64,000 bases of DNA from Sporothrix humicola (taxonomy: Eukaryota > Ascomycota > Sordariomycetes > Ophiostomatales > Ophiostomataceae), in assembly GCA_021396245.1 (NCBI GenBank), contig WNYE01000037.1:248001-312000 (forward strand). The letters run 5' to 3'. Under the pieces are notes generated by a model that had not been told where the DNA came from, made no database searches, and saw only the letters and a list, made by a program, of their open reading frames with translations. Positions 37,531 through 48,700 of this stretch are shown piece after piece. The stretch's first letter is position 1. Every line of letters begins with the position of its first letter. The translations under genes and the position numbers were made by a program.

Positions 37531-37570
37531 GCACCAAACAGCACCAAACGGCACCAAAAGGCACCAAATG
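37531..37570. repeat. Decameric tandem array GCACCAAANN
   Basis: Four units with an invariant GCACCAAA and two variable bases each, exactly 10 bp apart. The invariant core with free spacer bases is unlike simple slippage. Confidence 0.9.
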
Positions 37571-38819
37571 TGATAGCGTTGCTGTGCTTACACACTTGTT
37601 GCCTTGCTCGCATGGAAGAACGAACGAGATGTTTGACATGTCCAATCGACCAATCGACCAAGTGACAGGTGCTGGCGCGATCGAAAAGACGTTTAGTAGA
37701 AGACGTCAAGCGAGAAACGAGGCAACGTGTGTCGACGACATCTGGTGCACAACGACGTAGCGAGAGGCAAAACATGGTGATCGACTGGTGCTCTGTCTGT
37801 CATTTCGGTCTGTGGCCTTCTATTTTGTCGATGAGGGACCTGAGGGACGTACTATTCACGCATCTTTGCACATCTCCGTTGGCCACCCGTCAGATGTCGC
37901 CTTTTGCAGAATAGCCCAAGAAAGACGGAGAAAAATCGAACCAAAAAATCAGTGCAAGTCACAGACGCAAAAAGACTGCATGAGAATGCATCCTCATCCT
38001 CTTCTTCTTCCTTTCTGTGGCAGCCCTGGCGCTGTGAGTGGCTGTGGCACCGCCCATCACTGCTGTTTTCTCTCACACAGTCTTGCTCCCAGTCGTTCTC
38101 CCAGTCTTCTCGACTCTTCCCAGTCCCCTCTTGTCCTCTGCCTGGATTTCCTGTGTGTCAGACAAACCCATGCTCGCCTGTGACTCGCCCAACAGCGCCC
38201 CCAGGCCCCTAGAGCCCCTCTTTTTTGCTTCCTTACCTTTCTTCTGCTGGCGCTGTTCGTATTCTTGCTGGAGCATGCATGTCTTTTTCTGTCCTTTGCT
38301 GTTTCTGTTGCTCATCATTTTCGTCACCCACCCACAATTCCGCTGGTTCTGTTGGAAGAGAGAGGGAAGAAAAGAGGAGAACCAGACTTTCTTGTTCGAC
38401 TCCACTCACACAATTTAAAAGAGGCGCGTTGCCCTTTCAGTCCTAGAGCCATGTCTCGCCTCCACACGGCGGGCGCCTGTGACTGGATGCCTCAGAAAAC
38501 AAAGAACAAAATAAAATAGGAAAATAACGATAAAATAATAATCAAAGGTCATCGACAGGAAAGAAAAAGAGGAGAAAAAAAAAGGAAAAAGAGATAAATT
38601 TCCAAGACACTCACACCGCATTACCACAGGAGCAGGTAAGCGTTCCTCGATTCGCCGTCGCCGATTCTTCCCAAAGGGGCTAGCCGTCTGGCTATGTTTT
38701 GTCTCTTTTTTCTCTTGTCTTCTGTTCCTTCTTTTTGGTGTTCTGTCCTTTTCTCAGTCCCTCGTATTTCTCCTTTTTTTCTTCGAATTAATTTTATTCC
38801 ACCTGCAAGACGCAAGCCA

Positions 38820-38925
38820 CTGCGTGCGTGCAGTGGACCGCCCTGTCCTTCTGTGTGTCTTTCTGAGTGTCCCTGCCTGTCTGCCTGTCTCTCTGCCTGT
38901 CGTTCTCTGTCTGAGAACCGTCTGC
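38820..38925. repeat. CTGTCTGC-rich low-complexity repeat
   Basis: Imperfect repeats of CCTGTCTG / CTGTCTCT units on the plus strand, in gene-free DNA. Confidence 0.6.
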
Positions 38926-39200
38926 CTCGTTCTGAGTCGTGTCTCTGGGCGCCTCGCGTTGTCGTTTGGCTGTCTGTTCGCCCATAATGGCCCCTATTTT
39001 TCTGCACATCTCTGTCTGATATGCAGTGTTTGTTTGTGTTTTACTGATTTAATTCCTAATTTTTAAACGGCTTCCATAATTTTGTGCCAGTCTCTGGCGC
39101 TTCACCCGCCTCATCCTCCGAGTGCCATCTCACAATATGGCATGCCCCTGGTCATAGCAGGTATGCAAACATGCAGAAGTGCACCAGAATGCGAGAGGTA

Positions 39201-39250
39201 ACTGCACCAAACTGCACCAAAATGCGCCAGAATGCACCAAAACTGCAGCA
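39201..39250. repeat. Decameric tandem array with TGCACCAAA core
   Basis: Five 10-bp units (ACTGCACCAA twice, AATGCGCCAG, AATGCACCAA, AACTGCAGCA; the last shifts phase by one base). It shares the GCACCAAA core with the array 1.6 kb upstream at 37531. Confidence 0.8.
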
Positions 39251-39399
39251 AAGCCCATACCCTGGTCCAGTCAAATCGTCAAGGCGCACCCGCTCTTTTC
39301 TTTTGACCTGCACCCACCCTGGTCTGACCTGGCCACTCCTGTTTCCTGCTCGCCCTTCTCTGGCCACTTTCCTCTTGCCATCCTCTGTCCACTTCCTGT

Positions 39400-40636
39400 C
39401 TGTCCACCCATCCTCTGACGCCCCACTTTTGTGCTCCTCTTTTTTTATTCCTTTTCTTTTTCCTATTTTTTTATTTTCCTATTTATTTTTTGCCTTATTT
39501 CTTTTTCTTTCTTCTCTGAGGATCCTCTCCCCCCCCCTTTCAAAACAACGCAACACGGCCACCCAGCCCACACCCCCATAATAAACTACGACGTTCTTAG
39601 TTTCCCACGCTAGTGAGAGCGGCAAGACGCCCGACCCTGGTGTAGACTTTCACCAGACAGACATCACTCACGCCCTCGTCCTCCGTCCTTCGTCCTTCAT
39701 CTTGGCACGAAGGAGAAACGAAGCAGAAGAAAAGCAAAGTACCTTTGTACACCCTCCACTTCCACGTCCAGTTCTTCTTCTACGCCCCATTTTGCACACC
39801 CACCCCAAACCGCTAAGAAAAGACACGCCCAACAGCCACGCCCTGATATACCAGCGTGCGCTCCAGAGTTTTGTTTGCTTGCTTTGGTCGTTATCAATAT
39901 CTACAACCTCATCCCCCTTCCCTACCTACTTCATCTCGAACCTCCCCTCATCCCCCATCAGCCGTTTGGGAAACCTCTTTTGCATTTTGATATTTCATTT
40001 TATTTTTTCTTCAATACCCATTTCTTTTCTCTTCTCTTCTTCATCATCATCCCACATTCCCTCACCTGGCTGTTCTTCTCTTCTCTCCTTCAACGCATCT
40101 CACGTCTACAACTTTCCATCATCTTGTCGTCCACTGATATTTGACTCGTTCGTTCGAAGCTCGATATCAGCTACGTTTTCTCACCACTTTCCGGACTCGA
40201 CACATTTTCCCTGGACTTCCACTCTCTGGACTTGACGACTCTTGAGCTTCTTCCTTGAACTCACTCTTGACGACCCAAAAGAAAATCAAAACGGACCCGA
40301 CCTGAGGATTATTGTTTTCTTACTGTTAGGAAGCTATTTTCTTTTTCTCTTGTTCGCTTCTTTTTTCTTTATATCTTTTGAACCCGGCTTTCCCTCTTGA
40401 CCTTTCCACACTGGACTACGGCGACAAAACAAAACGGACTGGACCTGTTTTTGATCTTTGATCCCGGACTTTTTGTTTGATTTTTGAATTTCATTCACGC
40501 AACATCACGACCAAGGAGAAAAGACATCACCAGAAACGTTTTTCTATGTTACCTGTTCAGGCCTAAAGGATTTTCCCCCCGGACCGGTTTCTTTTCTCTC
40601 TTTCCTCTCCCCATCTCTCTCTTCCCCCTCAATAAC
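39400..40636 (+). promoter_or_regulatory. Long pyrimidine-rich promoter/leader of the Ran1-like kinase
   Basis: Long C/T tracts on the sense strand (for example 39428-39535, 39995-40110 and 40310-40400) lead up to the kinase start. Several ATGs in other frames lie in between, so if transcription starts far upstream the message would carry upstream ORFs. The kinase frame itself stays open upstream to 40484 but without an ATG. Confidence 0.45.
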
Positions 40637-42795
40637 ATGCATAATGTTCTGGCAACGAGCGGCCTCCCGACACCACCAGCGTCACCGCTGTCCTTTGATT
40701 ACCCCAAGTGCGCGCAGCCCAACTTCTTCCAGCAACAACCAGCATCACAACAACAGTCAATACGCACACAGCAGCAGCAGCGCTATGTCCCGGTAGCGCC
40801 CGCTGACCGGATCGGCACCTTTCTGGGCACGCTGCAGCTGACGGGCATCATCGGCACGGGCGCATACGGAGTTGTCTACGAGGCCGTGGACGTCAAGACG
40901 CGCGCCCGCTATGCGGTCAAGGCGCTGAGCAAACTGAACGCGGACGGCACACCCCTGGAGCCCCGGCAGATCGAGTACCAGACGCGCGAGATTCGGCTGC
41001 ACTACATGGCGTCGGCGCACCCCAACGTCGTGTCGATGCACAAGATTATCGACATCTACCCGGACTGCCTGTTTGTTGTTCTCGAGTACTGCGCGGAGGG
41101 CGACCTGTTCTACAACATAACCGAGTGCGGGCACTTTGTGGGCAAGGACGAGCTGGCCCGCCGGGTTTTCTGCCAGATTCTGGACGCCGTGCACTACCTG
41201 CACAGCAAGGGCATCTACCACCGGGACCTGAAGCCGGAGAACATCTTGGTGGCGGACCGCGGCGAGACGCTGAAGCTGGCCGACTTTGGCCTGGCAACGG
41301 CGTCTGAGCGGTCGGAGGACTACGGCTGTGGATCTACGTTTTACATGTCGCCAGGTACGTCCCCAATGCGAAGCAGGCAGATGAATTGCCTCCCCTTTCC
41401 CTCAATACTTGATTTTGAATACTAACACCCCCCTCCCTAGAATGCCTGGGACAGAACTCCAAGCGCCCGTACTACTACTGCGCGCCCAACGATGTCTGGA
41501 GCCTCGGCGTCATCCTGGTCAACCTGACCTGCGGCCGCAACCCGTGGAAGCAGGCCTCCATCGAGGACTCGACGTACCGCGCCTATGCCCGCAACCCGCG
41601 CTTCCTCAAGACCATTTTGCCGCTGTCGGACGAGCTGGACGACATCCTGGCCCGCATCTTTGCCATCAACCCGGACCAGCGCATTACTCTGCCGGAGCTG
41701 AAGCAGCGCATCCTTGCGTGCCCTCGCTTCACGGTTTCGCCCGAGGAGCAGGCCGCCAACGCCCGCGCCCAGCAGGTGCCCGTCCAGGTTCCCGTTACTG
41801 TGTACACGCCGCCCGCCACGCCTCCGCACGTTCAGCAGCCCGCGATCGTGTCTGGTTCTTCCGACTCGGCCATCTATGATGACGACGAGGAGGACGACCT
41901 CTTTGAGGAGGACCGCGAGGACGATTCGTCTTCCGTTTCGACCCAGGATGGCCAGGATCTGTTTGACGACGCCGTCGTCATTGACTCTTCGTCCAACGAG
42001 GAGCAGCCCCTTTCGCCCGCTTCGTCGACCCACGAGGATGACCTGGACGAGGACGTTGATGTGGATGATGTCGAGCTGCAAATCGAAGACTGCCCCTCGC
42101 CGGCCGTCTCCGACGACTGTGCTTCGCTGGGCGACGCTTCCCTGGTGTCCGACGACGACGACAGCGACTTGTACTCGTGCCAGGACCTGCACGAGATCAT
42201 GACGCCGCCGCCGCCGCAAGTGGCCGTCCACCCGCCTCCCTTCACGGTTTCAGTTCAGCAGCAGTTCCAGCAGATGCAGCAGATCCAGGCCGCCCAGGCC
42301 CAGGTCCAAGTCCAGATCCAGCAGCAGTGCCTGCCGCCTGTCCCTGTCTTCTACGAGGCCGAGGACGCCGCCATGCTCGGTGTCGACACCGTCGCCCCGA
42401 CGGCCTTCCACCACCACCACCAGCACCAGCAGTTCTTGCAGCAGCAGCAGGCTCCCATCTACCACTTTGCTCCCACTCCTGTGCCGAGAGCGCCCGCTCC
42501 CGCACCCGCTCCCCAGCAACTTCCCCTTCCTCCCCCACCGCCACAACAGGCACCCATCTCTACTTCCTCTCCCCAAACTGTCCCCGCTGGCTCCAGATTC
42601 TTCCCGGACGTCTGGGGCTGGATGGTTGGCAAGAACGCCGCCGTCCAGGGCCAGCTGGTCCAGCCTTTCCTGCAGCAGCAGCACATGCACCAACAGCAGG
42701 CTGCCATGCACCACCACTCTCACAACCACCACCACCATCACCTAACGGGTTTCCATCACCCCATGCCCATGTTTAACATGCAAGGCTGTTACTAA
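40637..42795 (+). CDS. Ran1/Pat1-type serine/threonine protein kinase
   Basis: Two exons, 40637-41354 and 41441-42795, encode 690 aa. The 86-nt intron (GTACGT...CCCTAG, branch ACTAAC) falls inside the SPE motif and joins in frame. The start is the first in-frame ATG. A Gln-rich N-terminal region (about 30-50) precedes a complete kinase domain (about 63-340): glycine loop GTGAYG (73-78), K95, alpha-C E118, HRDLKPEN (catalytic D197) and DFG (D216). The pattern 'GSTFYMSPE' and the insert 'SKRPYYYCAPNDVW' fit the Ran1/Pat1, Sks1/Vhs1 branch. The rest is disordered: very acidic at about 390-500, then Gln/Pro-rich, then a His-rich end. S. pombe Ran1 blocks meiosis in nutrient-rich cells; yeast Sks1/Vhs1 act in glucose and cell-cycle signalling. 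A nutrient or developmental role here is inference. It stands alone in about 40 kb of gene-poor DNA. Confidence 0.85.
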
Positions 42796-45700
42796 AAAAT
42801 ACGTTTTGTTGTTCTGTTTATGCACTGCAACGAATACAAACCAAAAAAAAGCAACCAAAAAAGGATTACAAAAAAACCTTTTGCTCTTTTTAACGTCTCA
42901 TGTCCTTTCTTTTTTTTATCCTGTTACTATTTCTTTTGTCTTACTACTATTCTCTTTTTTACAAGCGTGGAGTTTATCGGAAACTACAAATGGTCCTTCA
43001 TGGAAAAGAAGAAGACCTTATAGGGGAGGGTGGATTTTTACTTTTTTACAAACACTTTTCTACTACCTTTTTTATTACTATCAAAAACATGCGGAGGACA
43101 ACTCAAAAAATCAATACCCGCCTTGTTCTTTTTTCATAGTCTTTCATTCTATCCAACACTTTATTTCTCTTCTTCAAAACCATGTTTCTCTCTTACAAAA
43201 TGTTCATTTCTTAGGGTGGTTTCTTGAGAACTTTTATTACGTTGCCAGCCTTTGACAGTTTGGTTTTGGCATATATGGAGTTTTTTTCTTATTTTCTTTT
43301 CTCATGACCGGCCCAGAATGGGACCTAAAGAACAAAGGAGTTTTTTCTGTTTTCTTTAAACACATTTTCCATGACCTGTCTTACTATTCCGATTCCTGGA
43401 ACTGGCAACGAGAACAAACAAAAACAACACACAAAAAAAAAATGAACGGATTTTACCCTTTCAAAATACGTCGACCCATGGCTACGAATTCTTTCGAACC
43501 AGGATGATCAGTGAAACTTTTTTTCCTTCTCTCTTTACGCGCATTGACGATGACCGAGTGGATTTGCCCTTTGGGATTCTGGACTTCTCTGGATTCCGGT
43601 GGACCTTGCCTTCTCCCTGACTCTCTTGACTTTGTTCCTTCTTTCATCCTGCAAGGACGACCTGAGACAGTTTGACCGTCCGTCTTTCTTTGACAAAAAA
43701 GGATTTGGCATTGGACCCTTGGACAATCCTTCCTCAACACGGAAACACAGTCGTCAAAGACAAAACAGACAAAACAGACAAGAAGAAAAAAAGGACAAGA
43801 AAAGCTCTCATTCTTTCTTTGACCGCTCACGATGATCACTGAAAAAATTTAAACAGTGATTTACAAAGCAACTGTCTCACCTCACCCACTGCAAGGACTT
43901 TAAACTTTCCACCTTTTGGAACCCAAACTCAGAGTCTGGATTGGCGATCACCGTGGATCTTTTGGATTTTATTTTACTATTCTTTTTTTATTATTTTCTT
44001 CTCACTTTCTTTCCTTTCTGTTCTTAGACATTCCCAGGCCAATAGCCTTGTGCATTATCACTCTGCACATTCTTTCCTTTTTTCTTTATCTCCTTTTGGG
44101 TTGGTCAACTGCTTTTTCTCTTCTTGTTCCTGATAGATATTTGGGCAACGGAAATCAAACAAGCGCAATATTGTTTCTTCAAACGGCACTCCGATGCAAA
44201 ATACGTGTTGGTGATACTCTCTGCTCTGTGTGTCTTTGTGACTTCTTCTTTTACCGGTACCAACAGTCAATGTCGTGATATTTTTAGGGACACATAATTG
44301 CACAACAGAATTTGTAACTTGTGCTTCTGGACATCAACACAAACACGGCGGCAGCAATTAGGCGAAACAGACGAACAAATGCTGAGACGGGACAGCACAT
44401 ACGTTGTAAGAGCACTAAGTAATACAGAGTACATACAGTATGCACACAGGCACAGGCACAGGTACACAATAATAGCATATCACACAAGACATCACCAACA
44501 GACCGAGCCGTCCTCATCACCGGGAGACATATTGTGACGTGAAATGTAGCCAGTTAGCTTGGCCGCAGGTATCTCTCTATCCGGGTCTTGTGATGAGAAG
44601 ACAAAATGATTACCTGAATGTGCAAGTCCGCCACACTAAAGTGTCGTATGCGATAAAAGGCAAAACGGCAACAGAATCAATTAAGAAGGTGTCTATTAAA
44701 AAAGACCTCGTTTTTCAGGACACCCTTTTCCTCAAAGCCATCCCTTGCATCGCCCAATCGGAGTGCCAGCACTTGATGAGGAGGGGAACGTACTGTGGAA
44801 GAAGGAACAGCAAAAAGGAACCAAAAAAGAAAAGAAAACGAGGCGAGCCATCATCACATCACACCCACACTCTGTTTGATAATATTACCGTTTCCAACAT
44901 ATTGAAACCAAACCAACAAAGTCCGAAAGTGAGCAACCATCAGAAAATAGTGCAACTGCTGCAGAGCAAGCCAACCAAAGGACGGCACCTTGCCGCATCT
45001 ATGTCACAAAAAGAAACCAAAAAAAGGAAATAAAAAATCACAAAAAGACAAAAAAGACAAAAAAGTGAGGCGGGCAAGGCGGGCCATGCGAACGGGTGGT
45101 TGCCGGGCTTTGTGGCCAATCGTTTGGCCGAATATGCAAGTCCTGAGGGTGGTCGGGCACTGGAGGGTCACCTGCACACATCTTGAAAGTGTGAGAGTTG
45201 CGTTGTGACGATGGGGGCTGGATTTTGCTGGTCTTTGCTGGCTGGAAAGGAGGTGGTCGGAGCTTGGCGCTAGTCCAGGACGGGTGCGCTGTAATCCTTA
45301 GACCCACTTATACACTTGAGGACAACCCTCATTGGCCAGACTCAATTGTCGGTGAGGCGGCCATGTACTATGATTGGCTGGACCGTGTAAAACAAAAAGT
45401 GGGGTAAGTAAATACAGTTTCAACTGACAAATAACACTGTACATACACACTGTACGATATCTCACTTTGACAGCCCATCGTCGATCGGTTGCATAAAAAG
45501 ACGAGGAATAAAACAGAAGAAAAGGAGTTTGAAGTGAGATGCTGGTTAATAAGGCAGGATAGTGTCTGGGGTGCCTAAGACTGCAAATGCCATTATGCTG
45601 ACTTTTCTGTATGATGTGACTATGGAAAACTCCAGTCAGCTGCAGACGGGGACTTGCCTTTTCCATTTGGCCTTGGACTTTGATGAGACAATATTGGCTA

Positions 45701-48700
45701 GCAGAGCAAAGGAAAGAAGAGGTGGGATGTTGCAAAAAGAAGACGAGGATCATGAAGAAAGAAGGATGCAAAAAGGAAAGAAGAAGCGGCCCACACAGAC
45801 GGGCAACGGACAGCGGCCCCGGATTTTCCGTCTATTACGTCTTGAACGTGAGAGTGATATTTCGTAAGATACTTTGTAAGTGATACTGGTGGCAGGAACA
45901 AGCGCCAGAGACAAGTTGAAACAGCAAACAAGATGAAAGGGAAGCGCTTGTGAAAGACGAAATGCAAAGACCCAAAATGCAAAATTAAATGACGGTTGGC
46001 AATGTGTGGGAGGGTGAAGGCTACGCAAGAGTGGCGAAGGCACAAGAAACAGAAGAAAGACGGATAGGGAAATAAAATAAAATTACAAAAAAAAAAGGGA
46101 AATTCAAAGGAGCTCTCCCTCCATATTCATTCTGTTTTCCAAAGGATGGGGGCTGAGAATCCGGAAGGAAGCTGCAAGCTCTTTGCTCTTTGATGTGGTT
46201 GATGGTTGACGGTTGATGCACTGGAGGTGTTGACTGTTGGTTGGTCAGCTACAAGGAGAGAGAGGGAAGACGAGGCAGGTAAAAACAGTGTGGTTGGCAA
46301 GGAAAAGGTTCGTTGTCACGCTGCATGCATGCACAATGCAAATGCAGAATGCACGCGGGCACGGGTGCGGGCAGGCGAAGACGACGACACGAACACGACT
46401 GTCTTGTCTTTTTGGTCGTTGGATGGACGTCAAGGGCGACGCGTCAATGACAAACGGCGAAGCAAAAGGGCACAAGACAACACACAACGACACGAAGGCA
46501 GAGGCAACAGAAGGACCAAAGAGACAGAAGGACCAGAGGTCACCAGAGAGACACGACCGCTCAATGGGCAAATGCGTTTACGGCGTATTGCAGCATGCAT
46601 ATGCATATGCAGCTATGTTGCATTGCAGAACGGATAACAACAGTGTGATAACGGGGAGGAATTAAGAGAAGATAAAAGAGAATGTTAAGAGGAATAAAAA
46701 GAAGAAAGAAGAATAAAAAGTAAGCGGACAAGGGATGTCCTTCAGCGTGCATGCGGCTGGCTGGGCAACCATTTGATGTTCGGCAAGAGGTGAAATCAAC
46801 AGAGAAACAAAAGCCAAAAGCCAAAAGACATCACGACAAAGACTGGCAAGTGCATGCAGCACGTCGCATGCAGCTGCATGACCGTGGGGCATCTGGGCGG
46901 CGAATCGACTGCCTTGCCAGGCCGACACGGTAAATACGATAAAGGGAAGAAAGAAAAAAAAGAAAAGAAAGAAAGAAGAGGATCGTGACGATGTGCTACG
47001 GCGACGGGCATTGGTCGGTCCAGGCTGGCGTGCAATGCAGGGTGATGGGCGTTTTTGCTTTTTGCAGGCAGTTTGACTGTCTCTGCCATCAAGCCTCTGT
47101 CTTGTCTGTCTTTGCCTTGCATCAAGACGTCGTAGTTGTCTCGTCTCATTGGTGCGCATTCTGATTCTGATTCTGAGAAAAAGAGGCGCTGTCTCGTCGC
47201 CTTTCACAAATTGGCGGTGAACAAGAGACACCGGAGTTATGCAGAGTCTCTCTTGTACGGCGAGCTGCATCTGCTGCCAGCCGCAAAGTCGTGAAGCGAA
47301 AAGAAAATAGACATGCATGAAGCCGATTTGCACGGTCATGACTACAGGAGAGGGAGGCAGAAACATCAACATCACCCGTAGGGCTAGGAGAGTGGCGAAG
47401 ACGCCTACATTTGACGGGCGACCAACGATGTCAGGATAACGACCGACATACGTTCCAGAAGATGCCCACTCGCTTTGCTCTAGGTCTCCCTTGCGTTGTG
47501 TGTTGCAATAGAATAACCGGAGAGTCTTGCATGCACAGATAGTAGTATGGCTCTATGGATACAGCAGTTGGATAAACGTCTGCGAACCATTAATCATTGC
47601 ATCACACGATATACCTTTCAGCCCCCATTATCACTTACGATGTGGTTGCTGTTTGTTTGCATTGAACTTTGCATACAATTTGCCACCCCCGACTTACATC
47701 ACAGGTCTAGATTTGACATCAATGTGATGTGATGGAGCGTGCACGGAGCACCCGTCAAAAGATGATAGAGGGCCCTGTCGAGCCTGTTAGGCCCGTCGAG
47801 AGGCGAAAAAGGAAGATCCCGCATGAGCCCGTTGGCGCTGCCGGATGGTCAGTGGTCAGTGGCGAAAAAGTCATTTGGACTGAAAGGGCTGCCAGGCTGC
47901 ATCGACGACACCCGAGAAGAGTCTCGATGGCCGTCGCTTCGACAAGACGTCAGTTCTTTGCAGGAGGGTGTTGTTGATCATCCAAAGTGCGGGACTTTTG
48001 TGCAGAGCCATGACGTCCAGATGTTCATCCATTTTTTGGTCCTCGATTTCAGCTCAGGCAAGAGGCGTCGTTTGCAACAGCCCAAACGAAGGTACTATTG
48101 TTTGGTCGGGCGGCGAAACTAAAAGTTGATCCACTCTATTCATCGAAGCCATGCTGCCATCGAACGCATCGACACACGCATCGAGCATCGAGCATCGACT
48201 GTCAAGCTCGGACACGGACAGGAACGCAAGTGCGGTCTTCCACTTCCAGGCATATCTTGGATAGGCAGACAATAGTGTCTCCATCTCCCATGTGTACCCG
48301 GCCATGTGTTGGAGTGGTGGAGGGCGAGGACGTGAAAGAAGAAGATAGAAAAAGAAAAGATGAAAAAAAAAGTAAGATATGGAAAGACTTGCCCAGTTTG
48401 GATGTAGTCTCCCAGGCGGAATACGACGACATCTTGCAGACTCTCCATCTTCTTTTTTTCTTCGTTTCTGAGATTCTTGACTAATGAGAGGCTCCTGACA
48501 GTGCATCTTGTTACGTTTTGGCTTCCTTTTGGCGTCACCCCAAGTCTTATCGAAATTGAATGCGCCACCATTAAAGCTCATGCACGCACTTTAACAAAAG
48601 ATGCGCTAGCAAAGGACACCAATGTACGGCAGTGGAGCAAAAAGACACGACAAAGCCTGAACCTGAGCAGCATTGTCGGTGCCTTGAGCTAGCTGAGAGG

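Larger units (their letters stand above)
27861..40636. other. Gene desert, right part, ending in the Ran1-like kinase leader
   Basis: About 12.8 kb without a recognisable gene. The longest ATG-initiated frame (29502-30158, -) is unlike any family I know. From about 31.8 kb onward the + strand becomes T- and C/T-rich in long tracts, and from about 39.4 kb it is strongly pyrimidine-rich. Several short tandem arrays are listed separately. Much of the last 1-2 kb may be transcribed as leader of the kinase gene. Confidence 0.5.

Noticed and set aside
40484..40636. Upstream extension of the Ran1-like kinase frame
   Set aside because: No ATG in the extension; its sequence is pyrimidine-rich leader. 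The first ATG is 40637.
44539..45033. 164-codon plus-strand open frame ending in Lys-rich sequence
   Set aside because: Starts without ATG and ends in A-rich low-complexity DNA.
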